Positions 1 through 10,214 of a DNA stretch of 64,000 nt are shown here, piece after piece (position 1 is the first letter of the stretch; each line of letters starts with the position of its first letter). A program made the translations under genes and the position numbers. Origin of the DNA: Lineus longissimus (lineage: Eukaryota > Nemertea > Pilidiophora > Heteronemertea > Lineidae); NCBI RefSeq assembly GCF_910592395.1, contig NC_088314.1, forward strand, positions 11,410,001-11,474,000, in the 5' to 3' direction. Under the pieces are notes generated by a model, which saw only the letters and a program-made list of their open reading frames with translations, was not told the origin of the DNA and made no database searches.

Positions 1-90
1 CCAGTCAATTACAATACACATTGCAGGATATAACCTAAATCTACTACAGTAGTTTCACTCATTTTCATTGATCAAAAATCAAACAAAACA

Positions 91-3000
91 TCACTTTGGA
101 ACATAATCTGATAGGTATTTTGGCGGCTTGCTCACTCTTGAACTGCGTCTTGTTGGCGCATCAGTGGGCTGAACTGCACCAGGTGTACTCTCATCAGAAT
201 TTGAATCAGTTGCGCCTGTCTCATTAGAACCATGAGAAGGTTGAATTGTTGGCGCACTTTCAACAGAATTATCAGCGTTGCCAGTAGGATTTCCAGATCC
301 TGATACAGGCGGAGGAGGAAACAGGAATGGTGCTTCGCGCACAAAAGGTACAGAAGTGTGTCGCATTTGAGACCGGTTGCGACGGTATACTCCCCCAGCA
401 CGACTTTCTATCAAGTACGGGCGATTGCCAAGTATTTGAACTACTTTTCCAAGGATCCGCCTTTCCTTTTCCTTCTTCTCAAAATAAACACCCTGTCCCA
501 CTGACAGCTTTGGTAGTGCGCATGCCTTCTTATCATGACTTCGTTTCATAGCACTTTTGCGCATTTCTCTACCCTTTGACACTTCAATGTCGCCCTTTTC
601 CATATATGGGATGACTGACCTAGTTTTGTGTCCGAGGAGCATTTCAGTAGGACTTTGTCCTGTGTCCTCTCTAGGAGTGTTCCTAAGTTCTAGCAAGGCA
701 ATGTTTGGATCAGTTCTTGTTTTCCGCGCCTTTATCAAAAGTTGCTTTGCGATCTTTACAGCGGCTTCTGCTCGACCGTTAGCAGAATGATGTCCTGGGG
801 ACGACTCGATATGAATGATTCCCCAGTCCTTCATGAATTTTCGGAATTCACTAGATGTCAGTTGAGATCCGGGGTCACTTTGGAATATACGCGGGATGCC
901 ATATCTAGCAAAGTGTTTCTTAAGCACATTTATCACTTGAGAGCTAGTGATTGTTGGCAAGAAGTCAACCTCGATGAAGTTGGAGAAGAAATCCACAGTA
1001 ACTAAGTACTGGCAACCAGAAATCTCAAAAATGTCTGCTCCCACTTTGTCCCAAGGTCTTTGACCATCATCCTGAGGGATCAGTGGTTCCTTAGGGCTAC
1101 GGGCCCTAAGCTCTTGGCACGGCTCACATGTATCGACCATTTGCTTAATATCTTGCACAAGTCCTGGCCAAAACACGAGACCTCGAGCGCGCCGGAGCAT
1201 ACTGTTCAGTCCCAGGTGAGCGGAATGCAAACGCTGCTTTATATCGCCACGTAGGTCACTGGGGATAAGGATAGCTTCTCCCTTGAGTATGATTCCACTT
1301 TCACAGCTAAGAGAGTCTCTAAAGTCAAAATATGGCTTAGCCTCTATCGGAGTGTCTTGTTTAGTGTCTGGCCAGCCATTCTGAATGAGACACATGAGAG
1401 TTTTCGTAGTAGGATCACGTGCAGTGACGTCACGAACTTCTTCTAGTCTGGCATCTGAAATGTTCGGAAAGAAGTCAATGTTCATGACTCTTGGTCTCTC
1501 ATCCAGGGTTTTAAGGAATGCTCGACTAAGGGTATCTGCTATGACGAGTTCAGATCCCTTCAGAAATTGAAAGTCAACGTCATAGCGATGCAGGCGCATA
1601 AGTAATGACTGGAGCCGTTTTGGCGCTTGGCTCAGTGGTTTCCTCAGGATTGACGCTAAAGGCTTGTGGTCATTTTCCACCATTACTTTTGCCCCATATG
1701 TGTACTGGTCGAAGTGCTCTAAACCAAAACATACCGACAACAGTTCCTTTTCAATTTGAGCCCAAGATCGCTGCGCATTAGAGAGGGAACGTGATGCATA
1801 TTCTACTGGGCGTCCCTCTTGCATCAAAACTGCTCCCATCTCATCCTTACTGCTATCAGTTTGAAGTTTTATTTCTTTACTTGAGTCAAAATAGGCTAGC
1901 ACAGGAGCCTCGGTTAGCTTTTTGTTGACAGTTTGAAACGCTTGTTCACAGGCAGTAGACCAACTCCATTCGGCTCCCTTTCTAGTAAGTGCACGAATTG
2001 GTCCCAAATCATTGGCGAGATTTGGTAAGAAACGAGACATGTACTGTATCATGCCGCACAACCGTTTCACGCCAGCGATATCAGTAGGGGCAGGCATTTT
2101 CGTTATTGCCTCTATTTTCTGTTCATCAGGTTTTACACCTTCGTCAGTGAAGCGATGTCCATGAAATTGGATCTCAGTTTTACCAACTTCCTTCTTATCA
2201 TCGTTTAGCACAATGTGTCGCTCATCACAGCGTGCATAGAGTCTCTGTAGTTTCCGATCGTTGTCCTTTAGAGCTTCGTCTCTTGATGCTCCACAACCCG
2301 CTACGGTGATATCGTCCGCAATTGTGAAAACACCATCCAAACCACTCAGCGCTTCTGCTAGCTGACGCTGAAATATTTCACTACTGACTTTTAGACCGAA
2401 TGGCAAACGAAGCCAGCGATAACGACCAAACGGAGTGATCATCGTAGTAAGGAGACTTGATTCATGATCTAACCAAACGTGCCAGAATGCGTTTTTCACG
2501 TCAAGTTTACTAAACACTTTTGCCCTGTTTAGCATAGGCAAAATATCATCTAGTGTTGGGAGTTTATAAAGTTCCCTCATAAGGGTATCATTCAGTGGTT
2601 GGGGATCGATACAGATTCTTAGCTTGCCATTAGACTTTTTGACAACGGCCATTTGGCTCACCCATTCCGTTGGTTCTGACACAGCGGTCATGACACCAAG
2701 TTCTACAAGTCTGTCTAATTCTTCTTTGACGCCAGTGTTTAGCGCTATCGGCACATTTTTGCAAGGTAAAGCTCGCGGTTTCACTTCGGGATTTACCCTG
2801 AGGTGCGTTTCCCCAAGGTCACCAAGCTTTGATGGAGAACTTACTTGCGCTAGAAAACGATCATTGTTAACAGTGATCAATATCATTTTCTGAATAGTAC
2901 TCAGGCCCAATAAGCATGAGAGATTATTTGGCACAACCACAAAATTCACATGTTGCACCTCTCCAGTACGAATATTGCGTAGGGGTAGGAGCGCCTCCCC

Positions 3001-3621
3001 CACCGGTTTCACATTTTTGCCGTTCCACATGATGAGATTCCTCGACGTAACTCTAACCTGTTCCTTTTTAACGAATCTCTGGCACAGAGTATTCGCCTCT
3101 GCACCCGTATCGAGTTGAAAGTGTAAATGACAGCCGTTTACTGCCATTTTCGCCGTAAGCGTACGTTTTTCCTTCCGTTTCGACGTGACACCTTGTAGAA
3201 AGAAGTCGTCATCAGATGAGGATCCGGCGTCCTGAGTAACTCGTTTCACTTTTGGCTTTTTGCATTTCGCTGCAAAATGGTTCCTTCCCGCGCAGTTTTC
3301 GCAGGTTTTGCCCCAGGCTGGACACTTTTCTTTCAGCATTAAGTGTGTTCTCCCACAGTACTTGCATTCTTTAGTTTCTACGCTTGCACTGCTGCCACTA
3401 GACTTTTTCTTGTAATGCGAGTCCTTGCGGTCACCATGTGGTTGCGACCGCCCACTAGCTTTATCATTAGCCTTAGACTTAGTTTTAGGACTGCGGGTGC
3501 CTTTCACACCTTTCACAGATGAATCGCTTTCATTTCGCAGTGCTTTGGCCTGAACTGTGGCATTTTCAGCGGCTTTGCAGATATTTATGCATTTTTCTAA
3601 AGTTAGTCTGGACTCACGCAA
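91..3621 (-). CDS. pol: Gypsy pol polyprotein (protease-RT-RNase H-integrase)
   Basis: Open frame of 1176 codons. A CCHC knuckle (C107, C110, H115, C120) follows an earlier Cys/His cluster at 86-100. The protease motif DTGA is at 171-174. In RT, KLDV carries the first Asp (D374), LPFGL is at 406-410 and the catalytic IADD at 434-437; I as the first residue is usual in this Gypsy clade. RNase H begins near LQTD (587-590). The integrase HHCC finger uses H799, H802, C832 and C835, and its catalytic triad is D877, D916 and E952, giving D,D(35)E spacing. A serine/threonine-rich tail ends with the stop. All catalytic residues I can see are present. The first ~50 codons are gag C-terminal sequence; upstream gag is in other frames. 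The polyprotein would copy and integrate the element. Confidence 0.9.
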   Translation of the reverse strand: MRESRLTLEKCINICKAAENATVQAKALRNESDSSVKGVKGTRSPKTKSKANDKASGRSQPHGDRKDSHYKKKSSGSSASVETKECKYCGRTHLMLKEKCPAWGKTCENCAGRNHFAAKCKKPKVKRVTQDAGSSSDDDFFLQGVTSKRKEKRTLTAKMAVNGCHLHFQLDTGAEANTLCQRFVKKEQVRVTSRNLIMWNGKNVKPVGEALLPLRNIRTGEVQHVNFVVVPNNLSCLLGLSTIQKMILITVNNDRFLAQVSSPSKLGDLGETHLRVNPEVKPRALPCKNVPIALNTGVKEELDRLVELGVMTAVSEPTEWVSQMAVVKKSNGKLRICIDPQPLNDTLMRELYKLPTLDDILPMLNRAKVFSKLDVKNAFWHVWLDHESSLLTTMITPFGRYRWLRLPFGLKVSSEIFQRQLAEALSGLDGVFTIADDITVAGCGASRDEALKDNDRKLQRLYARCDERHIVLNDDKKEVGKTEIQFHGHRFTDEGVKPDEQKIEAITKMPAPTDIAGVKRLCGMIQYMSRFLPNLANDLGPIRALTRKGAEWSWSTACEQAFQTVNKKLTEAPVLAYFDSSKEIKLQTDSSKDEMGAVLMQEGRPVEYASRSLSNAQRSWAQIEKELLSVCFGLEHFDQYTYGAKVMVENDHKPLASILRKPLSQAPKRLQSLLMRLHRYDVDFQFLKGSELVIADTLSRAFLKTLDERPRVMNIDFFPNISDARLEEVRDVTARDPTTKTLMCLIQNGWPDTKQDTPIEAKPYFDFRDSLSCESGIILKGEAILIPSDLRGDIKQRLHSAHLGLNSMLRRARGLVFWPGLVQDIKQMVDTCEPCQELRARSPKEPLIPQDDGQRPWDKVGADIFEISGCQYLVTVDFFSNFIEVDFLPTITSSQVINVLKKHFARYGIPRIFQSDPGSQLTSSEFRKFMKDWGIIHIESSPGHHSANGRAEAAVKIAKQLLIKARKTRTDPNIALLELRNTPREDTGQSPTEMLLGHKTRSVIPYMEKGDIEVSKGREMRKSAMKRSHDKKACALPKLSVGQGVYFEKKEKERRILGKVVQILGNRPYLIESRAGGVYRRNRSQMRHTSVPFVREAPFLFPPPPVSGSGNPTGNADNSVESAPTIQPSHGSNETGATDSNSDESTPGAVQPTDAPTRRSSRVSKPPKYLSDYVPK

Positions 3622-4134
3622 TAGGAGTTTTTGCGTCTTGGTCGCGGATGCCTAATACCACACGGTCGCGTAAAATAGAGTCCAGGCTATCAGCATGGTA
3701 ATTACAAGTTTTTATTAGTGTCCTGATTGCCGAGAGAAACGCCTCAAAGCTCTCTCCCTGCCGCTGTTCACGCTTATTAAAGATAAACGGTTCATAGGTC
3801 TCATTTACTTCGCCTATCTCGTAGTGTCGAACTTCTCCAAGATTTCCCGATTCGTCCTCTCGTCCTCAGGCGTTGCAAACTGAAAACCGTTATAGATTTT
3901 CAGGCCTTCATCTCCTAAAGTGTTAAGGAGTAGAGCAACTTGGTAGGCCCTGTCCTGTTCCGCAAGTTTTGACAGTATTACATAGTTAGTCCATTTCTGT
4001 TTGAACAGCTTCCAATTCTCTGCCATGCATGGCATTCCCGTTGCACCTAGGTCAGGGGCTTGTGGAGGTTTTACCCCAGGGATGGCTCGTTGAACAGGCC
4101 CTACGGCCGCCGCAGCAGGAACAGGGTCATCCAT
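3622..4134 (-). pseudogene. gag: Gypsy gag, frameshifted
   Basis: An ATG at 4134 opens a minus-strand frame with a proline/alanine-rich start and a capsid-like helical region (NWKLFKQKWTNYV, then AEQDRAYQVALLLNTLGDEG), typical of Gag in this Gypsy group. The frame ends near 3814. Related coding continues in a second frame (EVNETYEPFIFNKREQ) and shifts again near 3640 into the frame of pol. Two small indels therefore break the gag. Either the copy is defective or these are sequence errors; programmed frameshifting at both places is unlikely. No LTR promoter could be assigned. Confidence 0.7.
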
Positions 4135-4570
4135 GACGAAAAGTATAGTTGGTAGGCACCAACACAGGGAAATGTACAATGTACAGCAGTATACACTTCA
4201 GTGCACATTATAGTAATGAATCAGCCACAGCGGGTTTTCCCAGACTGCAGATTCGGCAGAGATTACTCAAAGTCTGTAGAGTTCTGTTCGTTAAGAGTTC
4301 ACTTAGATGGTGGAAAAGTACGTGAGCTTCCATCGCATGCCACCATGTTTCGTTGGGCAGGGCCAGTAGCAATAGAACAGAGACTTATATCGGAGGAAGA
4401 CTACTAATTTATTCATGCTGAGCAACCATGCTGTTACAACGACCACAACAACACTAATTCCAGAACGACCGGGTGTCTCACACTTCAACCGAAGACAGAA
4501 ACAAAAATTGATAACTGTATAATAGCATCACGCAACACTACGCCATGCGTTAAAAATTTTGAATTTGAAA

Positions 4571-4896
4571 TTGAATTTAGAAGTTTTTAATTTCGTAAAT
4601 ACATACTAAATATAATAAATTTCAGCATTGCCTATACACGAACTATAAATACAAAGTTATAACAAATTCGTATTCATAACAATTGCACTACGGCATTGTG
4701 TATTAGTGGATTTCTATTCAACTGGACCACAAGTTGAATTTAAAAGGTTTTAATTTCGTAAATACATACTAAATACAATAAATTTCAGCATTGCCTATAC
4801 ACGAACTATAAATACAAAGTTATAACAAATTCGTATTCATAACAACTGCACTACGGCATTGTGTATTAGTGGATTTCTATTCAACTGGACCACAAG
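4571..4896. repeat. Two-copy tandem duplication, 163 bp unit
   Basis: Two nearly identical 163-bp units abut, at 4571-4733 and 4734-4896. They differ by a few bases near the start (GAATTTAG versus GAATTTAA) and an A/C change late in the unit. The unit is AT-rich and non-coding. The high identity suggests a recent local duplication. It lies between gag and the next repeats, and could be part of the retrotransposon's untranslated leader or LTR, but I see no LTR partner. Confidence 0.85.
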
Positions 4897-4923
4897 TAAT
4901 TTAACCAGCCTAAATATCTTTAC

Positions 4924-4954
4924 AGTGAGCACATTGGCCGTTGGCCTTTTCATT
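4924..4954 (+). repeat. Isolated tail of repeat family R
   Basis: The sequence CAGTGAGCACATTGGCCGTT matches, with few changes, the right end of family R copies at 11189, 23332, 42030 and 50655. Only the last ~30 bases are recognisable. It is a relic. Confidence 0.6.
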
Positions 4955-5258
4955 ATGACAAAATCAGTGTAAAAATGCAAAAAAAACTATTTCAAAAGTT
5001 GTTTCTCTCTCTCAGAAAAATAGCTGTAGCTGGTTTGAAAAATGTTAAGAAACGAATGGATCACTTTAGCACAATATTGAAGAAAAATATTCTTTGAGCA
5101 AAATACCTTGTCGCAGCACTAAATTGATCACTACTTGGAGCTAAATTTTAAAGTGTGTTGTTAGTGTGGTTAATTCACCACAGAATTAGCTGTGGCACGA
5201 AATAATTGCCTTTAGTCTTTTGCCTTATATTTCATTAGCTCCGCTGAGGAAGACAGTT

Positions 5259-5555
5259 ACTGGTTGCCCCTAGCTTGTGAGCATGCATCTACTGAAGTGG
5301 TTTGTGACAACCTTCACTTAAAACAAAATTGCTGTGAAGGTCCTGACCGTATATACTGGTTGCCCCCAGATTGTGATCATGCATCAACTGACTGGTCTGT
5401 CACAACCTACACTTCAAAGGAAACTATGTAAAGGTCCTGACCACATTGACTGGTTGTCACTAGGTTGTGACTATGCATCTACTGGACTGATATGTTGAAG
5501 TCCAAACTGCAGTTATTGGTTGTCAACTTGTTTGTGACCATGCATCAACCGGGTT
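5259..5555. repeat. Decaying ~95-bp tandem repeat, about 3.5 units
   Basis: Units start at 5259, 5355, 5449 and about 5515. Each opens with ACTGGTTGYC or a variant, then has a ...TTGTGA..ATGCATC... block. The first two are ~95 bp and the later ones are shortened. There is no open reading frame. Confidence 0.75.
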
Positions 5556-5589
5556 GTCTCGGTCCAAGAAATCATCGCAATGAATAGTG

Positions 5590-5960
5590 TACCATATTTA
5601 TACGTATTTAGGCGCTTGCGCATATAAACGAATACTGCTTGTTTTCACCCGTGTTTTACCTGGTCAAATTTGCCATTCTTAAGCGCATGCGCCTATAAAT
5701 TTCATGGGGTCAATTCTATACTATTCAGTTTCTTATACTGCATGGTGTGCATGTGACTGCGCAGTGTCCCAGAAGTGTGGGATTCTTGTATGGCCGATGC
5801 AACTGTGCTTTAACTCGCACACTGTGCATTCTCCGCCAGGTTGTGGGATTATCATTGGATTATTACACATACATATGTTCGTTTTGGATTATAAACAGTA
5901 GATATTAGATTAAGTATAACCAGCAATCGTGTACTTGGAACAATAAACAATTCAGGTTTT
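5590..5960 (+). promoter_or_regulatory. LTR- or promoter-like stretch with paired TATA boxes and a polyA signal
   Basis: Two similar blocks, GCGCTTGCGCATATAAAC near 5610 and GCGCATGCGCCTATAAAT near 5682, each pair a GCGC..GCGC palindrome with a TATAAA box. An AATAAA lies near 5941. This spacing resembles a promoter plus polyadenylation region, as in an LTR, on the plus strand. No partner LTR, PBS or coding region was found, so a solo LTR is only one possibility. Confidence 0.3.
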
Positions 5961-7036
5961 GTTAGTTATCTTCGCTTCATTTCAAGTGCCACCTTAATAT
6001 AAGCGCAGTGCACCTAAATACACATAAATACGGTAAGATGACTTACTGTTGCAACATTCAGCTAGTTATATTGTAGCGGTAAAAGGGATATATATATAGC
6101 CCCAATATAAACGTTGCAACTCTGAACTCTAACCCAAAGACTAAACCAACTAAGATATATATTTACATTATTTATTATCCACGTCACTCTAACTTCTTAT
6201 CTACAACCGACACTGAAACATTACAAAATTATGTGCACATCAAAGTCTCAACAAGAGTTGATATAAAAGAATCTTACCATACTATTAGGTCAAGGGTGAA
6301 GTCAATTAAAATGCTCTGGCGCTTTTCAAGAGAATGTCTTGTTTGCTAAAGAGTGTGAAGGCTGGTTTTCTGGATCTGCCAGGACTTTTTTGAAGCATCT
6401 TAGCATCATCATTTATACGTAATTACACAAACCCCTAATTGTCCAAATATCAGGCTCTGAGCCAACTAGCACTCAGTAATTAAAGAAACAACCAGCAAAC
6501 AGCTCTATTAATACAAGATTATCAGACGGGGCCTGGGGCAGGGACCTAGTAACCAGCTGCTAATCAGGAAGATCATAAAAGGGGTCAAACAGCTTAAGAG
6601 ATAAAGATTATGATACAATGGAAAGGTGCAATTAAGAAGGAAGGTGTTGAAACTCATAATGTTTAACGATCCTGGGTGTTTGGGTTCACCAGGGTTCACC
6701 AGGGCTAGAAAGAAACACAGAAATAATAATTACAGATATAGTAAGCAATTCCTAGTATTGTCAGAATATGTAGGGCTCCCTGGCAAACAGGCCTTGAGTT
6801 CGAAGAGGGGGTTGTGGCAATAAAGGGCCGAACAGATTTTGCTTACTTTCACTTGCTAAAAATCTGGTTAGTTCAAATGATTTTGAGATAATTAAAAAAA
6901 AATTTTTTGCTTATGTTTTTGCTTATGTTTTTGCTTATCAATTATTCGAATAGAATTAAACAAAGACTGATGAATGAATGAAATTGATTTTCAATTGAGA
7001 ATCATCATCTCATGTTATTTATTTGACCTATTTCAG
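5961..7036. other. CPT2 intron (or upstream) sequence, nothing recognised
   Basis: AT-rich non-coding sequence. Short open frames show no domain. The last bases, TTTCAG at 7031-7036, are a splice acceptor for the CPT2 exon. I looked for the preceding CPT2 exon here and did not see it. Confidence 0.5.
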
Positions 7037-7141
7037 GTTCATTCCAAAAGGTTTATCATGGTATGGAGCGTACTTATACAAGGCTTTTCCTCTTGACATG
7101 AGTCAGTTCAAGAATCTCTTCAGTTCAACAAGAGTTCCAAG
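7037..7141 (+). CDS. CPT2: CPT2 exon (first one visible): carnitine O-palmitoyltransferase 2
   Basis: A 105-bp exon bounded by TTTCAG and GTAAGA. It encodes [20 protein letters not shown] followed by [14 protein letters not shown]. This matches the CPT2 region known in human as SLSWYGAYL...YPLDMSQ...LFNSTR. CPT2 is the inner-mitochondrial-membrane matrix enzyme that moves long-chain acyl groups from carnitine to CoA for beta-oxidation. The exon starts with one base finishing a codon and ends after two bases of the next, matching the exon at 25791. Earlier exons (mitochondrial targeting and N-terminal domain) are not in the window or were missed. Confidence 0.93.
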
Positions 7142-8430
7142 GTAAGACTTTTTTCGACTTCTTATTTTGCTGCCAGCAAAAAGCGAGGGCATTCTGTCGT
7201 GGCCCATGTGTCTGTGTCGGTCAGTGTCCATTGACTTTCCACTTTCCGTCAATTATTTGAGAAACGCCTAGTCAGATGACTTCTGACACGATCTGGAAAC
7301 CTAAAAAGTGTGATGACTCGTTTTGAATAAGATTTTCATGGTAGGTCCTCCTTGCAAGGATACTTTGCATATCATACGGGTTTTGATTTGACCTACTTTT
7401 CATGGTTACAGATGAAGCGACCAGCGTTTTGGTCCGTAAGATTGCTTTTATTTTTAATGAAAACTATACCTTTGTCGTCCTCATGTTTTAAAGTATGTAT
7501 CCAATCATTTGTAAGAGAATATCAAGTCCGTAAAGGTATTTTTATTGAAAATTTTCATGTTGAACTTGGAGGAAATATCTCTGTTTACATTTTCTGGTTC
7601 ATCCACCATTTTTTATGAAGGTCATATGACCTCGAGCTTTTTCATTGGTCAGCTACTTTTAATGTTTAGATTCTGGCATTGTGCAAAGTTGTTGAATTCC
7701 TAGAAATCTTTCGGAGTAAAGTTTGTCTTGATTAACCATTGAAATATTGTATTTAAAACCTGATAGTGGTACTTTGTTAAGTCTGAGTTTAAGAACATAA
7801 CTAGTATATTCGTAGCTCATGATCTAGCGATCTTTGCCTGTAGTTTGACAACTTTGATCGAGTGTTTTGATCGGGACCGTAACTTTTGGTTGCGCGCATG
7901 CATTGTGTATTGGAACTTTAATTGATTCTCATTTGGATAATCGTGGCACCAGGTGACCTTCTAGTATAAAAATGTCCACACGTGGGTTTCGGTAGATTGA
8001 CCCACGCCACGACTGGAAGCTATATCTCCTGTAGACGAAGAGGATTGGATTGATTCTATTGTTGTGGATGTGCAACCTACAGCTATAAATCCTGGGTATT
8101 TGGTACGCAACTTGCTCAGTGGATCACTGGGTATTAAAAATCGTTAGACTTTAGAGTTTCCTCTCTAAAAATAGCTACTTCTCACATGCTTTCTTTCTTG
8201 GAAAGTACTTTTCATAACTGGTGGTTGCTCACAGAGTTAGTCTGCAAAAGGGCCCAGTTCGTATCAAATTTACCTAGATCTTATGGCGTTGTACTCAAGT
8301 ATATCACTCCAAGATTCCCAAAGTTACTGTGCCAAAATTCATACTCTTTAGAGTTCTACCAAGCTGCCATTCAAGTTCTTAATTCTGCCATGGTGTTTTG
8401 GAGTCAATCTCCCTGTGCCTTATCCTTTTT
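7142..8430. other. Start of 18.6-kb CPT2 intron; mostly unassigned, with a family R fragment
   Basis: The donor GTAAGA opens the intron. Around 7310-7440 is a partial family R monomer (GGTAGGTCCTCCTTGCAAGG, then a TTTGACCTACTTTTCA block) recognisable by its shared blocks. At 8186-8596 there is an open frame of 136 codons with no recognised domain; its end runs into the CGTCGTC head of the next R copy, so I do not call it a gene. No other features were seen. Confidence 0.5.
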
Positions 8431-9689
8431 GGCTCACCGTAGGGGAGTCTATACGATACCGCAGTGTCCGTCGTCGTCCGTCGTCGTCGTCGTCGTCGTC
8501 CGTCGTCCGTCGTATCCTAGTTCAAAAACAGTGGCACGTTTTTTAACCGCTAGGCCTATGAACTTTAAACTTTGTACACATGACCCCCTAGGTTAGATGA
8601 CCCGTGACACTAAATTTCTGTCCGATCTAATTCTCTACTTGGCCACCAGGGGGCCAAATGTGGATATCAAAAAAGTGTGATATCTCGCTTATTAGTGACT
8701 TGTTTTTCGATAAAACTTTTGTGGTAGGTACTCATAGCAAGGATACATCATATATCTTACGGGTTTTTAATTTGATCTACTTTTCAAGGTCGCAGAGGTC
8801 AAATGGCGTGAATTGGTCGTTTGAGTGTAACTATGGCACGTTTCTCAACCACCAAAGCTATGAGCTTGAAACTTGGTACATATAACCCCCTATATCAGAT
8901 AACCTCTGGTGCTGAATTTCAGCCTGATCTGATTCTTGACTTTGCCACCAGGGGGCCAAAACAGAAAAAGTAAGAAGTGCAATAGCCTGCTTATTAGCAA
9001 ATTGTTTTTGATGAAATTTTTATGGCAGGGACCCCTAGCAAGGTTACCTCAGATGTTGCACAATTTTTCGGATTTGACCTACTTTTTAAGGTCGCAGAGG
9101 TCAAATGGCGTAAATTTGCCGTTTGAGTGTAACTATGGCACGTTTCTCAACCGCAACAGTTATGAACTTGAAACTTTGAACAAATGACCCCCTAGGTCAG
9201 TTGACCTTTTACACTGAATTTTGGTTCGGTCTGATTATTGACTTGGCCACCAGGGGGCCCAAACTTAAAACTCAAAAAGTGTGATTTCTCACTTATTACT
9301 GATTTGTTTTTGATAAAAGTTTCATTGTAGGTACTCCCAGCAAGGATACATCACATATCTTACGGGTTTTTGATTTGACCCACCTTTCAAGTTCACAGAG
9401 GTCAAAGTTGAAAACTTTACCGTTCTTGGTACGTTTTGTCGTTGTTCAATGTAAAGGGTTTTAATTTTGTGTAATGATGCATCTAAGAAGCCACTATTTG
9501 TATGCCAAGTTTCAGCCAGATCGGAATTCAAATATGGCCGAAATTGCATGTTTTGTGGGTTTTTCCTTGTATTGTGGCAATCCAAATGTCGTGAGTTCAA
9601 ACCCCGGTCAAGGACAGCCAAAAATATTTTTATTTTTCATCTTTTCCTTTTTTCTTTTCTGAGTTCTATCTTACATTTTCTTCATTTTT
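8431..9689 (+). repeat. Family R copy 1: transposon-like repeat with ~301-bp internal monomers
   Basis: The left end is GGCTCACCGTAGGGGAGTCT, then a CGTCGTC microsatellite (about 8468-8515), then monomers of about 302 bp. Equivalent CCACCAGGGGGC blocks fall at 8643, 8945 and 9247. Each monomer has the same order of landmarks: a 'tggcacgtttct' block, 'cttggtacacatgaccccct', a near-palindromic TTGGCCACCAGGGGGCCAAA, 'ggtaggtac...agcaagg', and 'ttcaaggtcrcagaggtcaaatggcg'. The right end (GGTGAGCACAATGGCCCCTG) is missing; the copy runs into a SINE-like piece and then copy 2. No protein is encoded. Confidence 0.85.
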
Positions 9690-9740
9690 AGCTCACCTCT
9701 TAGCAGAGGTGAGCTTATCCCATACCGTGGCGTTCGTCGT

Positions 9741-9775
<35 letters not shown>

Positions 9776-10214
9776 CGTCGTCTGTTAGCAGGGCACGTTT
9801 CGTAACTGTTAGAGCTATTGAGTTGAAACTTGGTACACATGTACCCTTATGTAATGACACCTTGGAGACCAAGTTTCGGTCCGATTCGTTTCATGGTTTG
9901 GCCACCAGGGGGCCAAACGTTAAAAGTGAAAATATGCAATATCTCCCTTAATAGTAGTCGGGAAATTTTGAAAAAAATATGGTAGGTACTTCTAGCAAAG
10001 GTGCATCATATATCCTCCGGGTTTTTGATTTGACCTCCTTTTCGAGGACACAGAGGTCAAATGGTGTAAATTGGCCGTTAGGATGTAACGATGGCACGTT
10101 TCTAAACTGCAATGACTATTGATACCAAATTTGGTACACATTTACCCCTTAGTCAGGTGATCTCAGGGACCAAAGTTTGGTCCAATATGATTCACCACTT
10201 GACCACCAGGGGGC
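8643..10214 (+). promoter_or_regulatory. Array of CTCF-core-like motifs in family R monomers
   Basis: The 12-mer CCACCAGGGGGC occurs exactly at 8643-8654, 8945-8956, 9247-9258, 9902-9913 and 10203-10214. It occurs again in other R copies at 19989, 20291, 20586, 39508 and 50169, always on the plus strand. It equals the core of the vertebrate CTCF consensus. Degenerate versions occur at about 10504, 23133, 41353 and 50457. The motif sits within a short palindrome, so its conservation could instead reflect repeat structure. Binding is not shown by sequence alone. Confidence 0.45.
9520..9640 (+). repeat. SINE-like relic with a tRNA B-box-like block
   Basis: GAGTTCAAACCCCGGTCAAG near 9595 resembles a Pol III B box followed by a tRNA-like tail, and is followed by a T-rich stretch. 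No clear A box is present. It separates family R copies 1 and 2. The call rests on this one block. Confidence 0.35.

Larger units (their letters stand above)
1..4200 (-). mobile_element. Gypsy-type LTR retrotransposon, minus strand, 3' end off the window
   Basis: The segment reads on the minus strand as a Gypsy (Metaviridae-like) retrotransposon. Gag-like coding lies at the high-coordinate end, followed by pol with zinc knuckles, aspartic protease, RT, RNase H and integrase. The pol stop is only 91 bases from the window edge, so the 3' LTR is outside. I could not identify a 5' LTR or primer-binding site to the right of gag, so the right boundary is approximate. Gag is broken by two single-base frame changes while pol is open throughout, so the copy is probably young but not autonomous. 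It lies upstream of the first visible CPT2 exon. Confidence 0.85.

Noticed and set aside
8465-9951. Arg/Val-rich open frames through the CGTCGTC runs
   Set aside because: The frames are open because the trinucleotide microsatellite contains no stop. Their sequence is low complexity and lies in family R heads.
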